NCBI GenBank assembly: GCA_964494805.1
Contig: CAZBST010000003.1
Location: 124,001-188,000, forward strand
Reading direction: 5' to 3'
Length of the DNA stretch: 64,000 bases
From: CAIYOL01 sp964494805
GTDB lineage: Bacteria > Planctomycetota > Phycisphaerae > Sedimentisphaerales > Anaerobacaceae
Shown: positions 6,207 to 15,179 of the stretch, one piece after another
Position numbering within the stretch: position 1 is the stretch's first letter
Layout of the letters: every line of letters starts with the position of its first letter
Notes under the pieces: model-generated
Told to the model about the DNA's origin: nothing
The model's input: only the letters and a program-made list of their open reading frames with translations
Database searches by the model: none
Program-made: the position numbers and the translations under genes

Positions 6207-8096
6207 ATGGAAACTGGAAAGAAACAAGCGAAATGGTCGTTCTTTGTTTTATTAGTAATTGTGCTCATCGGTAGCATTTGTGGGACGGCAAAGACAGCAA
6301 CACAGGCTGAGATAGAGCAGGCAATCGAAAAAGGAGTCACCTGGTTAGCGGCTCAACAAAATTCGTCCACTGGATACTGGCAAGATGGGAGCTACCGAGC
6401 TGCGCCTACGGGGTTCGCCCTTATCGAATTGCAAGAGCGGGCGTTTGAGCTTGGATACACACCGTTTGACCCCTGCTATCCTTATGAACCGAACGTTGAA
6501 AAAGGATTGGCATACCTGTTTAGTCAGATAAGTATAATGAGTATTTCCACCCAATCACACGGTAATCCTGATACTGATGGGGACGGTAATGGAGTGTACG
6601 TAAATGCTGGGCACGCAACATACGATACGGGAATTGCCTTAATGGCTATCGCGGCCAGTCGGGCTCCAGACAGAGTAGTTAATTCGCCCGGCTCGGACGT
6701 AAACGGCTGGACGTATAAAGAAGTTTTGCAGGATATGGTTGATTATATGGCCTTTGGACAAATTGACAGCGGTAGCGGCCGAGGAGGCTGGATATATGAC
6801 GATGTCAATAATGGCGGAGGAAGTGCTGACAATTCGAATTCTGGCTACGCAGTTTCCGGATTAGGTTTTGCTGAATCGCCAAGTTATGGTTTTAATTGTA
6901 CCATCCCACAATTTGTAAAAGATGAACTAAAGATTTGGATCGATTATGTTCAAACCGATGGTGGTGATGATGACGGCGGCTCTGGGTATTCAGGGCCAGG
7001 TAGTGCAAATATTCTAAGAACCGGCAACCTCGTTTTTCAAATGACATTTGCCGGAATATCTTTTGAAGATCCGAATATGCAGCGGGCTTTGGCATACATC
7101 GGGCGCAAATGGAACGATACGTCTGGTAGTGGCTGGGGTAATCCTGCTTATGGCGGCACTCCTCACTGCCAGGCGATGTATTGCACAGCTAACGGTCTGT
7201 GGTTCAGCCGTATCAACACAATAGTGGTCGATGGTAATGAAAGGGATTGGTATGCAGATTTTGCCGATGCGCTTGTAAATACTCAGGATCCATGTGGTTA
7301 TTGGCCTGTTGACCCTTGGGGCGGGACTGTATTAGCCACCGAGTGGGCCTTACTGACGTTGAAGAAAGCTCCTATTGTGAAACTCGAAAAGGTCGATGAT
7401 GTCAATGATGGCGATTGTGTCGGGCCGGGGGATGAGATAAATTACAGGATTGATTACAATTATCCTACAGAGCCAAATATTGGGAATATCTACGATGTGA
7501 ATATTATTGACGAACTGCCAGATGAAGTGGACTATAATTCATCAGATCCCTGTGGAATCTATGACCCCTGTTCCCATACCGTCACGTGGCATATCGGGAC
7601 TCTTCATCCGGGAGATAGCGGTTTTGTTACGCTGAAAGTCAATGTGAAATGCGCTGCTCCAGGCGGGACAATCACAAACTGCTGCAAGATAAAAAGCGGC
7701 GACGAGGTTAAAAGCATTGATTGCGAGGACACACCCGTATGCAGTCCAACCCTTACGAAGGTTGACAATATTCCTGACGGCAATTGTGTCGGGCCGGGGG
7801 ATTATATAACCTACAATATCTGTTATGATGCCAGTGGTTACGGTGATACGAATGTTGTAATTGTTGACACCTTGCCACCCGAATTGGAGTTTATCTCGGC
7901 CACCGGTGACTATGAGCATATATCCGGAACTGTAACTTGGAATATCGGGACGTTAGGGTCCGATGAATCGGGTTGTGTTACGCTGACAGTGAAGGTCAAA
8001 TGTCCACAACCAGGCGGCACAATCACAAACTGCTGCGAAATGACAGGGTATTGTATGACTACTCCTGTAACTGCTTGTGAAAACACTGACGTGTGA
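6207..8096 (+). CDS. Secreted protein: terpenoid-cyclase-like toroid plus DUF11 repeats (5' part of a gene split by TGA)
   Basis: 629 residues to the in-frame TGA. The signal peptide is at residues 1-30 (METGKKQAKWSF then a hydrophobic stretch). Residues about 30-385 show repeated alpha-helical blocks (AIEKGVTWLAAQQ, VEKGLAYLFSQ, ALAYIGRKWND) typical of prenyltransferase/squalene-cyclase-like alpha-toroid domains. From about 390 there are DUF11/conserved-repeat beta-sandwich repeats (GPGDEINYRIDY, HTVTWHIGTLHPGDSGFVTL), common in surface proteins. The reading frame continues without shift after the TGA into 8118-11558 and completes the third DUF11 repeat, so both parts were probably one protein of about 1780 residues. 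Likely exported to the cell surface. Enzymatic activity is not implied. Confidence 0.75.
   Translation: METGKKQAKWSFFVLLVIVLIGSICGTAKTATQAEIEQAIEKGVTWLAAQQNSSTGYWQDGSYRAAPTGFALIELQERAFELGYTPFDPCYPYEPNVEKGLAYLFSQISIMSISTQSHGNPDTDGDGNGVYVNAGHATYDTGIALMAIAASRAPDRVVNSPGSDVNGWTYKEVLQDMVDYMAFGQIDSGSGRGGWIYDDVNNGGGSADNSNSGYAVSGLGFAESPSYGFNCTIPQFVKDELKIWIDYVQTDGGDDDGGSGYSGPGSANILRTGNLVFQMTFAGISFEDPNMQRALAYIGRKWNDTSGSGWGNPAYGGTPHCQAMYCTANGLWFSRINTIVVDGNERDWYADFADALVNTQDPCGYWPVDPWGGTVLATEWALLTLKKAPIVKLEKVDDVNDGDCVGPGDEINYRIDYNYPTEPNIGNIYDVNIIDELPDEVDYNSSDPCGIYDPCSHTVTWHIGTLHPGDSGFVTLKVNVKCAAPGGTITNCCKIKSGDEVKSIDCEDTPVCSPTLTKVDNIPDGNCVGPGDYITYNICYDASGYGDTNVVIVDTLPPELEFISATGDYEHISGTVTWNIGTLGSDESGCVTLTVKVKCPQPGGTITNCCEMTGYCMTTPVTACENTDV
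8094..8096 (+). other. In-frame TGA at a conserved cysteine codon
   Basis: The flanking frame reads CENTDV-stop-GPPTLTKVDNIPDG. In the neighbouring repeats the same position is cysteine: TPVCSPTLTKVD and TSVCSPILTKKD. One base change (TGC or TGT to TGA) explains it. A CCACC/GGTGG pairing lies just downstream with a 12-base loop, but it does not look like a good bacterial SECIS element. Confidence 0.7.
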
Positions 8097-8117
8097 GGAC
8101 CACCGACGCTCACCAAG

Positions 8118-11100
8118 GTGGACAACATTCCTGACGGCAATTGTGTCGGGCCGGGGGATTGTATAACCTACAATATCTGTTATAATGCCAATGGTTACGG
8201 TGATACGAATGTTGTAATTGTTGACAACCTGCCACCCGAATTGGAGTTTGTCTCAGCTACCGGTGATTATGAGTATATATCCGGAACTGTAACCTGGAAT
8301 ATCGGGACGTTAGGATCCGATGAATCGGGTTGTGTTACGCTGGCAGTGAAGGTCAAATGTCCACAACCAGGCGGAACAATCACAAACTGCTGCGAAATGA
8401 CAGGGGACTGTATGACCAGTGCCATAACTGCTTGTGAAGAAACATCCGTATGCAGTCCGATCCTTACGAAGAAGGACAATATTAGAGGCTGCGTTGTGCC
8501 TGATGCTAACATAACTTATAGCATCTGCTACGCTGCTAATGGCTACAGCGATACGAATGTCAAAATCATTGATGAACTTCCGACGGAAGTGAACTATATC
8601 TCGTCAGACCCGTGTGGAGTTTATAATCCGGGCGACCGCACAGTAACCTGGAACATTGGGACATTGGGGCCGAGTGAATCAGGTTGTCTTACGCTGATAG
8701 TCAAAGTTACTGAAAACATTGTACCGTGTGAAATGTTCACAAACTGCTGTGAAATGGAAGGGGACTGTCTCCATGACATTACTGCCTGCGAAGACACCCG
8801 CATGTGCTGGGGGGTAATTTATGTTGATGCAGATGCTAACGGCAACAATGACGGCACTTCCTGGAAGGATGCATATAATTACCTGCAAGATGCACTGAAG
8901 GACGCAAACATCTCACCCGGTTGTGAGATTCGGGTAGCTGATGGGAATTATAAACCCGATGCGAACTCGGCTCATCCCGAGGGCACAGGCGAGCGGACGG
9001 CTACGTTCAAGCTTATTAACTGTGTGGGAGTTATGGGCGGTTACGCGGGGTTTGGTGAGCCAGACCCGAATGCATGGGGTATCAAACAATATGAAACAAT
9101 CCTCAGCGGCGACCTTGCAGGGAATGACAGCGAGGTTGTTGACCCGTGGGAATTAGTTGGCGATCCTTGCCGAGCAGACAATAGCTATCACGTTGTTACC
9201 GGCTCAGGAACTAATTCCAGCGCAATCTTGGATGGCTTTACTATTAAAGGCGGTCATGGCCCCAGTTCGTCTTACGACGGCGGCGGGATGTACAATGAAA
9301 ACGGCAGCCCAAAGGTGGAAAACTGCACATTTAGCGGAAATTATGCTTGGTATGGCGGCGGGATGTACAACGATGGTAGTAGCAGCCCGATGGTAAGGAA
9401 CTGTATATTCAGAGGAAACTTGGGCGATTGGTTCGCCGGTGGGATGTACAATATAGGCAGTTCAACAGTGACCAACTGCATATTCATCGGAAACAGGGCA
9501 TTTGGCGTAGCAGGGATATATAATTCTGGTTCACAAGATATCACCAACTGTATCATCCGAGGCAACGAGTACGGACAAATCGAAGGCGGTAATGTTAATT
9601 ATTGTAATATTGAAGGCGGCTATTATACAGGTGAAGGCAATATAGACGAAGACCCGATGTTTGCGGAGGACGGGTATCATCTGACGTTGAGCTCGCCTTG
9701 TATCGATGCAGGAACGAATACACCACCAGGTGGTCTGCCTGAGGAGGATATTGACGGCGAAGAGCGAATAATGGGCTGCACCGATGAACCCCGCGTTGAT
9801 ATGGGTGTGGATGAATATTATTTGGCGGACTGCAACGTTATGCTGCGTGCGCATTGCCCGAGTCCGGTTTGCGGGGCGGCAGATGTGCCACTGGATGTAA
9901 ATCTTTGCTGGAGGCCGGGGCTTAAAGCTGATAAACACGATGTATATTTCGGCACCGATTGTGCCGCTGTAAGAGATGCTAATGACCCCAATATACCACC
10001 TGGCAGAGGACGGCAAGATTCCAACTGTTATGACCCGCCCAACCCTCTCGAATTCGACACAATCTACTGGTGGCGGATTGATGAGGTCAATGACTCCACT
10101 ATCTGGCGAGGCGATGTATGGTCCTTCAAAACATTGCCGTATTGTATTGTTGTGGAGGATTTTAATAGGGTGTATGGTCCCTCCTACCCTGATAGGCTGA
10201 GGGATATATGGAAGGACTATTGGACCCAGGATGAACCCCTGACCTGCGCGGAAGTTTGGCCTGTGGCGAACCCGAATCACGGTCTACCGGGACCAAATAA
10301 TTTTTCTATGGAGTATCAGTTCGAAAATTATTCGTATGAGCCATACTACTCTGAGGTTAGAGCAGATATTGCTGATTTACCGAGCGAAATCGGTTCAGAT
10401 TGGACAGCTAATGGTGTTAAAGCATTGGTGCTATGGTTCTGGGGCCAGGAGGATAATCCTACCACCGAGCAGATGTATGTGAAGCTGACCGATGGAGACA
10501 CTACCCCGCATACCGGAAGGGTGGACTATGGCGATATGGATGACATAAAGGAAGAAAACTGGCACAAGTGGAGTATTGACCTGCAGGATTTCGTTGACGG
10601 CTATGACGTGAATCTAGCCAATATTTCGAGAATTACTATCGGCTTTGGCGATGATGATGGGATTCCTGCAGCAAGTGATGGTGTCGTGTGGTTTGAAGAT
10701 ATCCAGTTATGTACGTGCATTTATTGTAATCCGCCCGGTCAGGCAACGAATCCAATTCCGACCAATGATGCGACTTGCGTGGCCATAGACGCAAATCTTA
10801 GCTGGACCGCCGGCGCCAATACGGTTACGCAAGATATATATTTCGGCACTACGAATCCGCCGCCATTAGTAGCTTCTTGTGTGCCGGTATGCATAACAAC
10901 ATACGATACCGGGACAATGGACTACTATACGTGTTATTTCTGGCGTATAGATGAGAAGAGTGACTGCGGCACAACTACCGGAACGGTCTGGAGCTTCACC
11001 ACTATTCCTCCTCCGCCTAGTCAGGCGACTAATCCGAGTCCTGCCAATAACGTAACCTGTGTGGCTATAGACGCGAACCTTATGTGGACTCCTGGTGCAA

Positions 11101-11558
11101 ATACGGAGACACAGGACATATATTTTGGCACTACGAATCCGCCGCCGTTGGTAGCTTCTGATGTGCCAGTAAGCACAACAACTTATGATCCGGTTCCCGA
11201 CATGAACTACTATACGTGTTATTTCTGGCGTATAGATGAGAAGAATATCTGCGGCCAGACGACTACAGGTACACTCTGGCATTTCAAAACAGGCCCGCTT
11301 AACAGTTTATGGCCGTGCTGTGCAACCTGCCTTGGCGATGTTACTGGCGATGGCTGGGTTAAAGCAGATGACCTCACAGCGTTAGATATTCTCCTCGATC
11401 CTGCGCCAGGCCACAGGTATTGCTACCCCGATCCACACTATAATGCCTGCGGCGACTACAATCAGGACGGCTGTAACAAAGCTGATGACCTTACTGCAAT
11501 AGATATCCTGCTCGATGGCCTTCCTGGCCACAGGTTACAGTGTCCGACGTGTCCGTAA
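8118..11558 (+). CDS. Secreted multidomain protein: DUF11, beta-helix, Fn3-like, jelly-roll, dockerin-like (3' part of the split gene)
   Basis: 1146 residues from a GTG at 8118, which has no ribosome-binding site, so independent translation is doubtful. Order: DUF11 repeats (1-230); right-handed beta-helix with GGGMYN repeats (235-565); Fn3-like domain with WWRIDEV (577-671); beta jelly-roll domain shared with the LamG proteins (674-866); two more Fn3-like repeats with CYFWRIDEK (871-1059); and a pair of dockerin-like EF-hand motifs (GDVTGDGWVKADDLTALDIL and GDYNQDGCNKADDLTAIDIL) ending in CPTCP. The C-terminal Fn3/dockerin-like part is nearly identical to that of the gene at 26142. Probable surface adhesin or glycan-interacting protein. 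Confidence 0.75.
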   Translation: MDNIPDGNCVGPGDCITYNICYNANGYGDTNVVIVDNLPPELEFVSATGDYEYISGTVTWNIGTLGSDESGCVTLAVKVKCPQPGGTITNCCEMTGDCMTSAITACEETSVCSPILTKKDNIRGCVVPDANITYSICYAANGYSDTNVKIIDELPTEVNYISSDPCGVYNPGDRTVTWNIGTLGPSESGCLTLIVKVTENIVPCEMFTNCCEMEGDCLHDITACEDTRMCWGVIYVDADANGNNDGTSWKDAYNYLQDALKDANISPGCEIRVADGNYKPDANSAHPEGTGERTATFKLINCVGVMGGYAGFGEPDPNAWGIKQYETILSGDLAGNDSEVVDPWELVGDPCRADNSYHVVTGSGTNSSAILDGFTIKGGHGPSSSYDGGGMYNENGSPKVENCTFSGNYAWYGGGMYNDGSSSPMVRNCIFRGNLGDWFAGGMYNIGSSTVTNCIFIGNRAFGVAGIYNSGSQDITNCIIRGNEYGQIEGGNVNYCNIEGGYYTGEGNIDEDPMFAEDGYHLTLSSPCIDAGTNTPPGGLPEEDIDGEERIMGCTDEPRVDMGVDEYYLADCNVMLRAHCPSPVCGAADVPLDVNLCWRPGLKADKHDVYFGTDCAAVRDANDPNIPPGRGRQDSNCYDPPNPLEFDTIYWWRIDEVNDSTIWRGDVWSFKTLPYCIVVEDFNRVYGPSYPDRLRDIWKDYWTQDEPLTCAEVWPVANPNHGLPGPNNFSMEYQFENYSYEPYYSEVRADIADLPSEIGSDWTANGVKALVLWFWGQEDNPTTEQMYVKLTDGDTTPHTGRVDYGDMDDIKEENWHKWSIDLQDFVDGYDVNLANISRITIGFGDDDGIPAASDGVVWFEDIQLCTCIYCNPPGQATNPIPTNDATCVAIDANLSWTAGANTVTQDIYFGTTNPPPLVASCVPVCITTYDTGTMDYYTCYFWRIDEKSDCGTTTGTVWSFTTIPPPPSQATNPSPANNVTCVAIDANLMWTPGANTETQDIYFGTTNPPPLVASDVPVSTTTYDPVPDMNYYTCYFWRIDEKNICGQTTTGTLWHFKTGPLNSLWPCCATCLGDVTGDGWVKADDLTALDILLDPAPGHRYCYPDPHYNACGDYNQDGCNKADDLTAIDILLDGLPGHRLQCPTCP

Positions 11559-11574
11559 TAAGTTATGTGTAACA

Positions 11575-11612
11575 GATGATGGTGGGCCTAGTGCCCACCA
11601 TCATCAAGTTTT
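11575..11612 (+). terminator. Rho-independent-type terminator
   Basis: 13-bp perfect stem GATGATGGTGGGC (11575-11587) with GCCCACCATCATC (11593-11605), loop CTAGT, followed by a short T-rich stretch. An identical hairpin follows the dockerin-like gene at 27778. Confidence 0.8.
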
Positions 11613-11647
11613 GATGTAAAGATGTTGTGAGGTTATGCAAAAAAATT

Positions 11648-11800
11648 TGCGTAGTGCTGCCGAGGCCGCAACGAGGAAACGAACAGAGAGTATTCCTAAG
11701 GCATACGGGTAAAACATTATCCGAACCGCAGGCAGCACAAGCAAATTAATCAATAGGTCCCAGCCAACAACATGCTGGGATCTACGCTGCGCTCCGAAAG
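11648..11800. repeat. Intergenic repeat element, copy 2 (MITE-like)
   Basis: It begins TTGCGTAGTGCTGC and GAGGCCGCAACGAGGAAACG and ends with the hairpin GTCCCAGC...GCTGGGATC plus TACGCTGCGCTCCGA. It matches copy 1 at 5478-5745 with compensatory change in the stem. A TTCGACTGCGCTCAGGG motif follows at 11873-11889. A GCCGG/CCGGC hairpin lies at about 11822-11838 and may end transcription of the convergent esterase gene. Confidence 0.5.
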
Positions 11801-11916
11801 GCAGCACAAGCAAAGAACCCACCGGCATAAAGCCGGGGGCTAACCGTTAAAACAGATCCCTCCACTACCCCATTCGACTGCGCTCAGGGCTAAAGGGTCG
11901 GGATGATAACTTTATG

Positions 11917-13887
11917 TCAGTTATCAGTTCTGAAAGGTGAAGCGGGGAGGCCGGCCTTGTTGTATAAGTTTGCACCATCAGGATTGTCGGCCCAGGCATA
12001 CCGGACAGCAACAGGGTTTGGCACAGAGTCGCTCCAGACGGTGATTTTGTCGCCTTCGATTTTAGCTTTTGCCCAGACGAATTTTTTGTCGGGGCCAGCG
12101 ATTGCGAAATACTTCAACGGGCCACCTTTAGCGATTAACCCGCCATCGGTATCTGTAAACGTGAGAGTGATTTTGTTACCATCGGTTGTCATAGACTTAT
12201 AAATCGGGCCTGAATAGACGATGTCCTTCTCACCGTAAGCGAGGTTTTCAGCGGCGAGGGCAAGGCGCTTGCCGACGTCCAGTTTGTCTAACGGATGAAT
12301 ATCAGCCGCTTCGCCTATATCGGTAGTAACAACCATCGCGGTATTGGGGACGGAGAGACATTTAAGCTGGGATTCCCGCAGCTCGGCCCAAGTGCTTTCG
12401 GAGGGCTGGTCTTTAGTAGCCATAAAGGAGGCCAACTGGACATAGAGGAATGGGAAGCTGCCTTCGTCCCATCTTTGTCTCCAGTCGGCAACCATAGCGG
12501 GGAAAAGTTTTTGATATTCGCGGGGGTTTTTAGTGTCTGGCGGATTTTTGGTGTTGGCTTCACCCTGATACCAAATCACTCCTTTAATTCTATAGTTTAA
12601 GAGCGGGGCTATTTCTCCGTTAAATAGGCATACCGGCTGCCACTGGATAAAAGTTTTTGGCGACAGGGGGTCCTCCATAATGACACCTAATTTATACTTC
12701 CACGGGCCTTTGAGGTCGATGGTCTGGCCTTGGCCGACGAGCTCGTAGGGTTTTTCGGGGACGAAGCCGCCTCGTGCCCAACTGTTACAGTTAATGACCC
12801 TGACAACGATGGTATTTTTACCTTCCTTGATGAGGTCGGCGGGGACGTCATATTTTCTCGCGGGCCATTCGTAGGTGACGGCACCGACCTTTGTGCCATT
12901 AAAATAAGTTTCATCGCCATCGACGATTCTGCCGAGCCAGAGCCGGGCGGGTTTTCCGGCCATAGAGGCGGGGACATTGATATCTTTCCTGAACCAGACG
13001 ACACCCTTTACGTCGCCGAGGGGACCATCGGCCCAGAAGCCGGGGACATTCATAGTCTGCCACTGAGATACGTCACAGGCCGGGTCGTACCACGGTTTTT
13101 CGCCGGGAGACAGGCCTTTATCTTCCTTGTTAATGCGACCGTACCAGGCGTCGCTGGCGGCATTATCCTTATCTTCGACTTGCTTGATGTAGGCGGGGTC
13201 TTTGTATTTTTGCAGTGTCGCGAAGTCCTCGGGGAAGGCTTTTAAGATGTCCTCGCTCATCCATGATTGTATTGGCGAGCCGCCGAGACTTGCGTTGATA
13301 AGGCCGATCGGGACGTGGTATTTCTGGTTCAATTCCTTTGCGAAGAAATAACCAACGGCTGTGAATTTAAGGACAGTTTTGGGATTAGCCGGCTGCCAGG
13401 AGCCAGATTCGACATTATCGCGGGGGGCGTCAAAGTAATACTTGTCGGGGACTTCGAATTGTCTGATAGAGTCGTTGTCGGAATTGGCGATTTCCTGAGG
13501 GTATTTATCTTTTAGCGTTTCCATATCCAGTTCCATATTCGACTGTCCGGAGCAGAGCCACACATCGCCGATGAGGATATTTTTAAGGGTTATTTTATTT
13601 TCTGCTTTAATATCCATACTGTAGGGGCCACCAGCTTTTAACGGAGAAAGCGTTACAATCCATTTACCATCCGGGTCGGCTGCAGCGGTATATGTTTTAC
13701 CGTTAAAGTCTATTGTTACATTTTCACCTTTGTCAGCCCAGCCCCAGATTTTTACAGCAGTATCCCTTTGCAAAACCATACCATCGCTTATCAGTCGCGG
13801 AAGCCGGACATTGCAAAAGGCCGCCTGACAAATCAACAATACGAAACAACATAATGCTGAGCCAAGTGTTCTTACGTTCAACTTCAT
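11917..13887 (-). CDS. Sialate O-acetylesterase-like secreted carbohydrate esterase
   Basis: 656 residues from the ATG at 13887, chosen because AGGAG lies seven bases upstream. Signal peptide at residues 1-26. After a beta-sandwich segment, the SGQSNMELDM motif carries the nucleophile serine of the SGNH/SASA family, and GEAADIHPLDK near residue 545 carries the Asp-x-x-His pair. Between them lies an inserted galactose-binding-like domain (VVWFRKDINVP, ARLWLGRIVDGDETYFNG). It is expected to remove O-acetyl groups from sialic acids or plant/algal glycans in the periplasm or outside the cell. Divergent from the prepilin-like gene at 14241; both may answer to the nearby regulator. Confidence 0.85.
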   Translation of the reverse strand: MKLNVRTLGSALCCFVLLICQAAFCNVRLPRLISDGMVLQRDTAVKIWGWADKGENVTIDFNGKTYTAAADPDGKWIVTLSPLKAGGPYSMDIKAENKITLKNILIGDVWLCSGQSNMELDMETLKDKYPQEIANSDNDSIRQFEVPDKYYFDAPRDNVESGSWQPANPKTVLKFTAVGYFFAKELNQKYHVPIGLINASLGGSPIQSWMSEDILKAFPEDFATLQKYKDPAYIKQVEDKDNAASDAWYGRINKEDKGLSPGEKPWYDPACDVSQWQTMNVPGFWADGPLGDVKGVVWFRKDINVPASMAGKPARLWLGRIVDGDETYFNGTKVGAVTYEWPARKYDVPADLIKEGKNTIVVRVINCNSWARGGFVPEKPYELVGQGQTIDLKGPWKYKLGVIMEDPLSPKTFIQWQPVCLFNGEIAPLLNYRIKGVIWYQGEANTKNPPDTKNPREYQKLFPAMVADWRQRWDEGSFPFLYVQLASFMATKDQPSESTWAELRESQLKCLSVPNTAMVVTTDIGEAADIHPLDKLDVGKRLALAAENLAYGEKDIVYSGPIYKSMTTDGNKITLTFTDTDGGLIAKGGPLKYFAIAGPDKKFVWAKAKIEGDKITVWSDSVPNPVAVRYAWADNPDGANLYNKAGLPASPFRTDN

Positions 13888-14240
13888 AAACAATCTCCTT
13901 TTGGTTTTTTATTAGCCGAAATTTCGGTTATTTCCGGCGTTTTATATGCTTGCCGGCGGCCTTATAGATTAGCGAAGTAAAGTAATAATTCAAGTTATAA
14001 CATAGATTGACATTGACCGGAATTGGTATCCCAGCGCCTGTTTTTCCACTGTCAATGGCTATGGGACAGCAAAAATTGTCCTTAAAGATGATTTACTACT
14101 TGAATTTAGTTTACATTATCAAGGAAATATGGTAAAAAGGAAGAAAAATATGGTAAAAAGATGGAATTTATGGAACACTAAGGGGCTTTTGTGCATCTTA
14201 ATAAGGGCAATTAAGCCCAAATAGGAAGAAAGGATAATTT
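13888..14240. promoter_or_regulatory. Divergent intergenic region with 21-bp-spaced direct repeats
   Basis: AAATATGGTAAAAAG occurs at 14125-14139 and again at 14146-14160, exactly 21 bp apart (two helical turns). This is the geometry of tandem half-sites bound by AraC-type activators. A disrupted XylR/AraC-type regulator gene lies about 1 kb away. The repeats are 80-115 bases upstream of the prepilin-like gene start. AGGAAGAAAGGA at 14223-14234 is its ribosome-binding region. Confidence 0.5.
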
Positions 14241-15077
14241 ATGGGTAAAAAAAGAGGTTTTACATTAATAGAACTTTTGGTGGTGATAGCCATTATCGCA
14301 TTGTTGATGTCGATATTGATGCCGGCACTGGCAAAGGTTAGAAAACAAGCAGCGGCGGTTGTTTGTCGGTCGCGGCTAAAACAATGGGGTGTTATATTTT
14401 CGATGTATACGGGCGAAAACGACGGCTATTTCCATTCGAGAGAGGTCGGGACCGATGCAGGATATAGAAGGTTGTGGCACCTGGTCTATAAGCCATATTA
14501 CATTGACCCCAAGATGCGTTTCTGCCCGACAGCTGAGAACGTCAACCTTAAGACAGGCCCGTTCGCCACATGGAACCCCGATCTTGGCTCTTGGAATCCG
14601 GCGGACTATCCAATTCCAGGGGAAGGTGAAGATCAAACTGGTCCTCGAACTCCTACCGGCAGCTACGGTATGAATCGCTACGCTGAGAATATGAAAGGTG
14701 GTACAACGGCATCGGACCCGGCTTTCTTTAGGCGATCTGATATAAGAGGCGCGGATAGGGCCCCAGTGATGATGGATTGTCTGTATATTTATTTTATAGT
14801 AGGTCCCGACGCCGAACCACCCGGATATAATGGCGACTTCGCTGGCAATGAGATGAAGTGGATATGCATCGATAGACACATGGGGAGTACCAATGCTACT
14901 TATATAGATGGCTCTGCCAGGAAGACAGGGCTTAAGGAGTGTTGGTCGCTGAAGCAAAGTAAAACGTTTGATGTATGCGGTCCGTGGACTATATGCGGAT
15001 TCGGCGGCAACAAATCTGCATGTGCAGCCGCCTGGGATTCAGCAGCACCTTGGATGAGCAAAATGCCTGAGTACTGA
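14241..15077 (+). CDS. Prepilin-like protein with H-X9-DG C-terminal motif
   Basis: 278 residues. The N-terminus KRGFTLIELLVVIAIIALLM is a perfect class III prepilin signal: basic leader, G/F cleavage site, Glu+5 and a hydrophobic helix, so prepilin peptidase should process it. The C-terminal part contains RHMGSTNATYIDG, in which His is followed by nine residues and DG. This is the H-X9-DG signature of a prepilin-like family expanded in Planctomycetota and Lentisphaerota. Role unknown; such proteins are often encoded next to carbohydrate-use genes, as here beside the acetylesterase and a sugar-type regulator. A strong terminator follows. Confidence 0.88.
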   Translation: MGKKRGFTLIELLVVIAIIALLMSILMPALAKVRKQAAAVVCRSRLKQWGVIFSMYTGENDGYFHSREVGTDAGYRRLWHLVYKPYYIDPKMRFCPTAENVNLKTGPFATWNPDLGSWNPADYPIPGEGEDQTGPRTPTGSYGMNRYAENMKGGTTASDPAFFRRSDIRGADRAPVMMDCLYIYFIVGPDAEPPGYNGDFAGNEMKWICIDRHMGSTNATYIDGSARKTGLKECWSLKQSKTFDVCGPWTICGFGGNKSACAAAWDSAAPWMSKMPEY

Positions 15078-15094
15078 GAAAAAAACCATTGCAC

Positions 15095-15129
15095 AAAAAA
15101 GGCCGGGCAATTAAAACCGGCCTTTTTTT
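15095..15129 (+). terminator. Bidirectional rho-independent terminator
   Basis: AAAAAAGGCCGG (15095-15106), a 10-base loop, CCGGCC (15117-15122), then seven T. It sits between the prepilin-like gene and the convergent regulator gene and can serve both. Confidence 0.9.
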
Positions 15130-15179
15130 ATTGGTTTACGATGAAGGGCAATTAGCATTTGGTGCTATTCACAAGGAAT

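Noticed and set aside
8094..8096. Selenocysteine at the in-frame TGA
   Set aside because: The position is a Cys codon in other repeats, which would fit, but the downstream hairpin (CCACC/GGTGG, 12-base loop) is not a convincing bacterial SECIS and a secreted structural repeat protein is an unlikely selenoprotein. Nonsense mutation or sequence error is simpler.
9531..10280. 249-codon open frame antisense to the beta-helix/Fn3 region
   Set aside because: It mirrors the codon periodicity of the sense gene, has low-complexity Ile/Arg-rich content and no domain. Similar antisense frames at 57449-58159 and 14376-14957 were rejected for the same reason.
11330..11558. Cellulosome
   Set aside because: The dockerin-like motifs are real, but no scaffoldin with repeated cohesins and no set of cellulases are in the window. 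These tails are common in planctomycetal surface proteins.
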